A model generated the notes under the pieces. The model searched no databases and had not been told where the DNA came from. It saw only the letters and a list, made by a program, of their open reading frames with translations. A DNA stretch of 5,483 nt from the NCBI GenBank assembly GCA_949295395.1, contig CASFLB010000080.1, positions 1 to 5,483 of the forward strand, read 5' to 3'. Both the position numbers and the translations under genes were made by a program. Positions 4,768 through 5,483 of the stretch are shown in pieces (position 1 is the first letter of the stretch; every line of letters begins with the position of its first letter). Source of the DNA: an uncultured Pseudomonadota bacterium. Lineage in GTDB: Bacteria > Pseudomonadota > Alphaproteobacteria > RF32 > CAG-239.

Positions 4768-5483
4768 TTAGCGTCCTCCGTCACGGCCTTTTAAAACATA
4801 TTTTCCTAACTTGTTCTTAGCATACTTTTCTTTGCCGTCAACAACCTCGGTTTTAACATCTTTGCGGTCAACATGATAAGTTGTACCGTTTATGGTTTGT
4901 CTTAAGCTTGCTTCTTGTTTTTTCCCGTCTTTGGTAAATTCACCGCGGTGGCGCGTGCCGTCCTTGACTTCTTGACGCATTCTTTGCAGAGATTTTACTC
5001 GTCTTTCATGCATATCAAAGGCATCTTCCTTAACCGCGTTTTTATCTCTTACGCCGTCTATAACCTTGCGCGCTCTTTCGATATCTTGCTTCTTTTCAGG
5101 ATTTTTCTGCTCATCATAGATTAATTCATCATTGGCAAGGTTCGCTATTTTTACGCCGGTTTCCTTAGCCGCCGTGTAGGCGATTAATCTTTCCATCGGA
5201 TCTTTAAGCTGACCGAAATCAAGCTCACCCTTGCTTTCTTTTAACTTTTTAAGTTCTTCAACTTTGGCTTTATATTTATCCTCTATCCTATTCTTTTCGT
5301 TAAAGTCATTAATCTTGGCTTTGGTCGCGTCGTCCAAATTCTTCAGACATTCCATGTTCAAATCAATATAACGAGGGCCGTTTCTAAATTTCATATCTTC
5401 TTGAACACAGGCGGCGGCTAGTTTTGCTTTATAGTCATCACTCTTTATATCACCAAAATTTATAACTATAAAAGAAATTAAAA
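4768..5483 (-). CDS. Unrecognised highly charged protein, 5' end beyond the window (partial)
   Basis: The frame is open from the right edge to TAA 4770-4768, giving 237 visible residues. An ATG at 5394 would give 208 residues, but it lacks a convincing ribosome site. The 29 codons before it read like protein (GDIKSDDYKAKLAAACVQED runs into MKFRNGPRYIDL), so the gene most likely starts beyond the edge. The visible part is rich in Lys, Glu, Asp and Arg and mostly helical, with likely coiled-coil stretches around the KVEELKKLKESKGELD segment and the KKQDIERARKVIDGVRDK segment. The C-terminus is basic (NKLGKYVLKGRDGGR). There are no hydrophobic segments and no known motif, so a soluble protein is likely. 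It has its own terminator and is separated by a promoter from the 734-residue gene. Function unknown. Confidence 0.75.
   Translation of the reverse strand, partial: LISFIVINFGDIKSDDYKAKLAAACVQEDMKFRNGPRYIDLNMECLKNLDDATKAKINDFNEKNRIEDKYKAKVEELKKLKESKGELDFGQLKDPMERLIAYTAAKETGVKIANLANDELIYDEQKNPEKKQDIERARKVIDGVRDKNAVKEDAFDMHERRVKSLQRMRQEVKDGTRHRGEFTKDGKKQEASLRQTINGTTYHVDRKDVKTEVVDGKEKYAKNKLGKYVLKGRDGGR

Overview
The window looks like chromosome of a fairly low-GC alphaproteobacterium. The strongest clue is the tRNA-guanine transglycosylase: its RSGRT-AQAFT loop, NARH-REDPRPLE stretch and LLTWHN zinc-ligand region match alphaproteobacterial Tgt better than the gammaproteobacterial form. No phage, transposon, rRNA, tRNA or CRISPR sequence is visible. 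The lineage call is inference from one gene. A host-associated alphaproteobacterium is plausible but not shown.

Layout. (1) Positions 1-94 hold the last 30 codons of a plus-strand gene that enters from the left. (2) Positions 93-158 form a hairpin with A and T tracts on its two sides, which suits a bidirectional terminator between convergent genes. (3) Positions 162-2265 are a minus-strand two-gene operon. A sigma-70-like promoter (2291-2319) drives tgt (1135-2265), which overlaps by 4 nt a LOG-family nucleotide phosphoribohydrolase gene (257-1138). The 3' end of the LOG gene carries an exact 32-bp tandem duplication (313-376). It shifts the frame, replaces the last 49 residues with an unrelated basic 28-residue tail, and leaves the old tail as an open frame (162-344) with its own Shine-Dalgarno-like sequence. 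(4) A strong terminator (2337-2372) separates this operon from an unrecognised 734-residue minus-strand gene (2399-4603). That protein has a charged helical N-terminal half, a glycine/alanine-rich hydrophobic middle, an NGDV repeat next to a CCDC cluster, a PVKPE repeat, and two pairs of duplicated short motifs near its C-terminus. It has its own promoter (4637-4665). (5) Another terminator (4738-4763) ends an unrecognised, highly charged minus-strand gene (4768-5483) whose 5' end lies beyond the right edge.

How the genes relate. Tgt and the LOG enzyme are translationally coupled, and both families act on base-ribose N-glycosidic bonds, so a shared role in queuosine or modified-base metabolism is a reasonable hypothesis. 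The two unrecognised genes at the right each have their own transcription signals, and nothing in the sequence ties them to the tgt operon. The most notable points are the frame-shifting duplication in the LOG gene and the mosaic, repeat-rich 734-residue protein.
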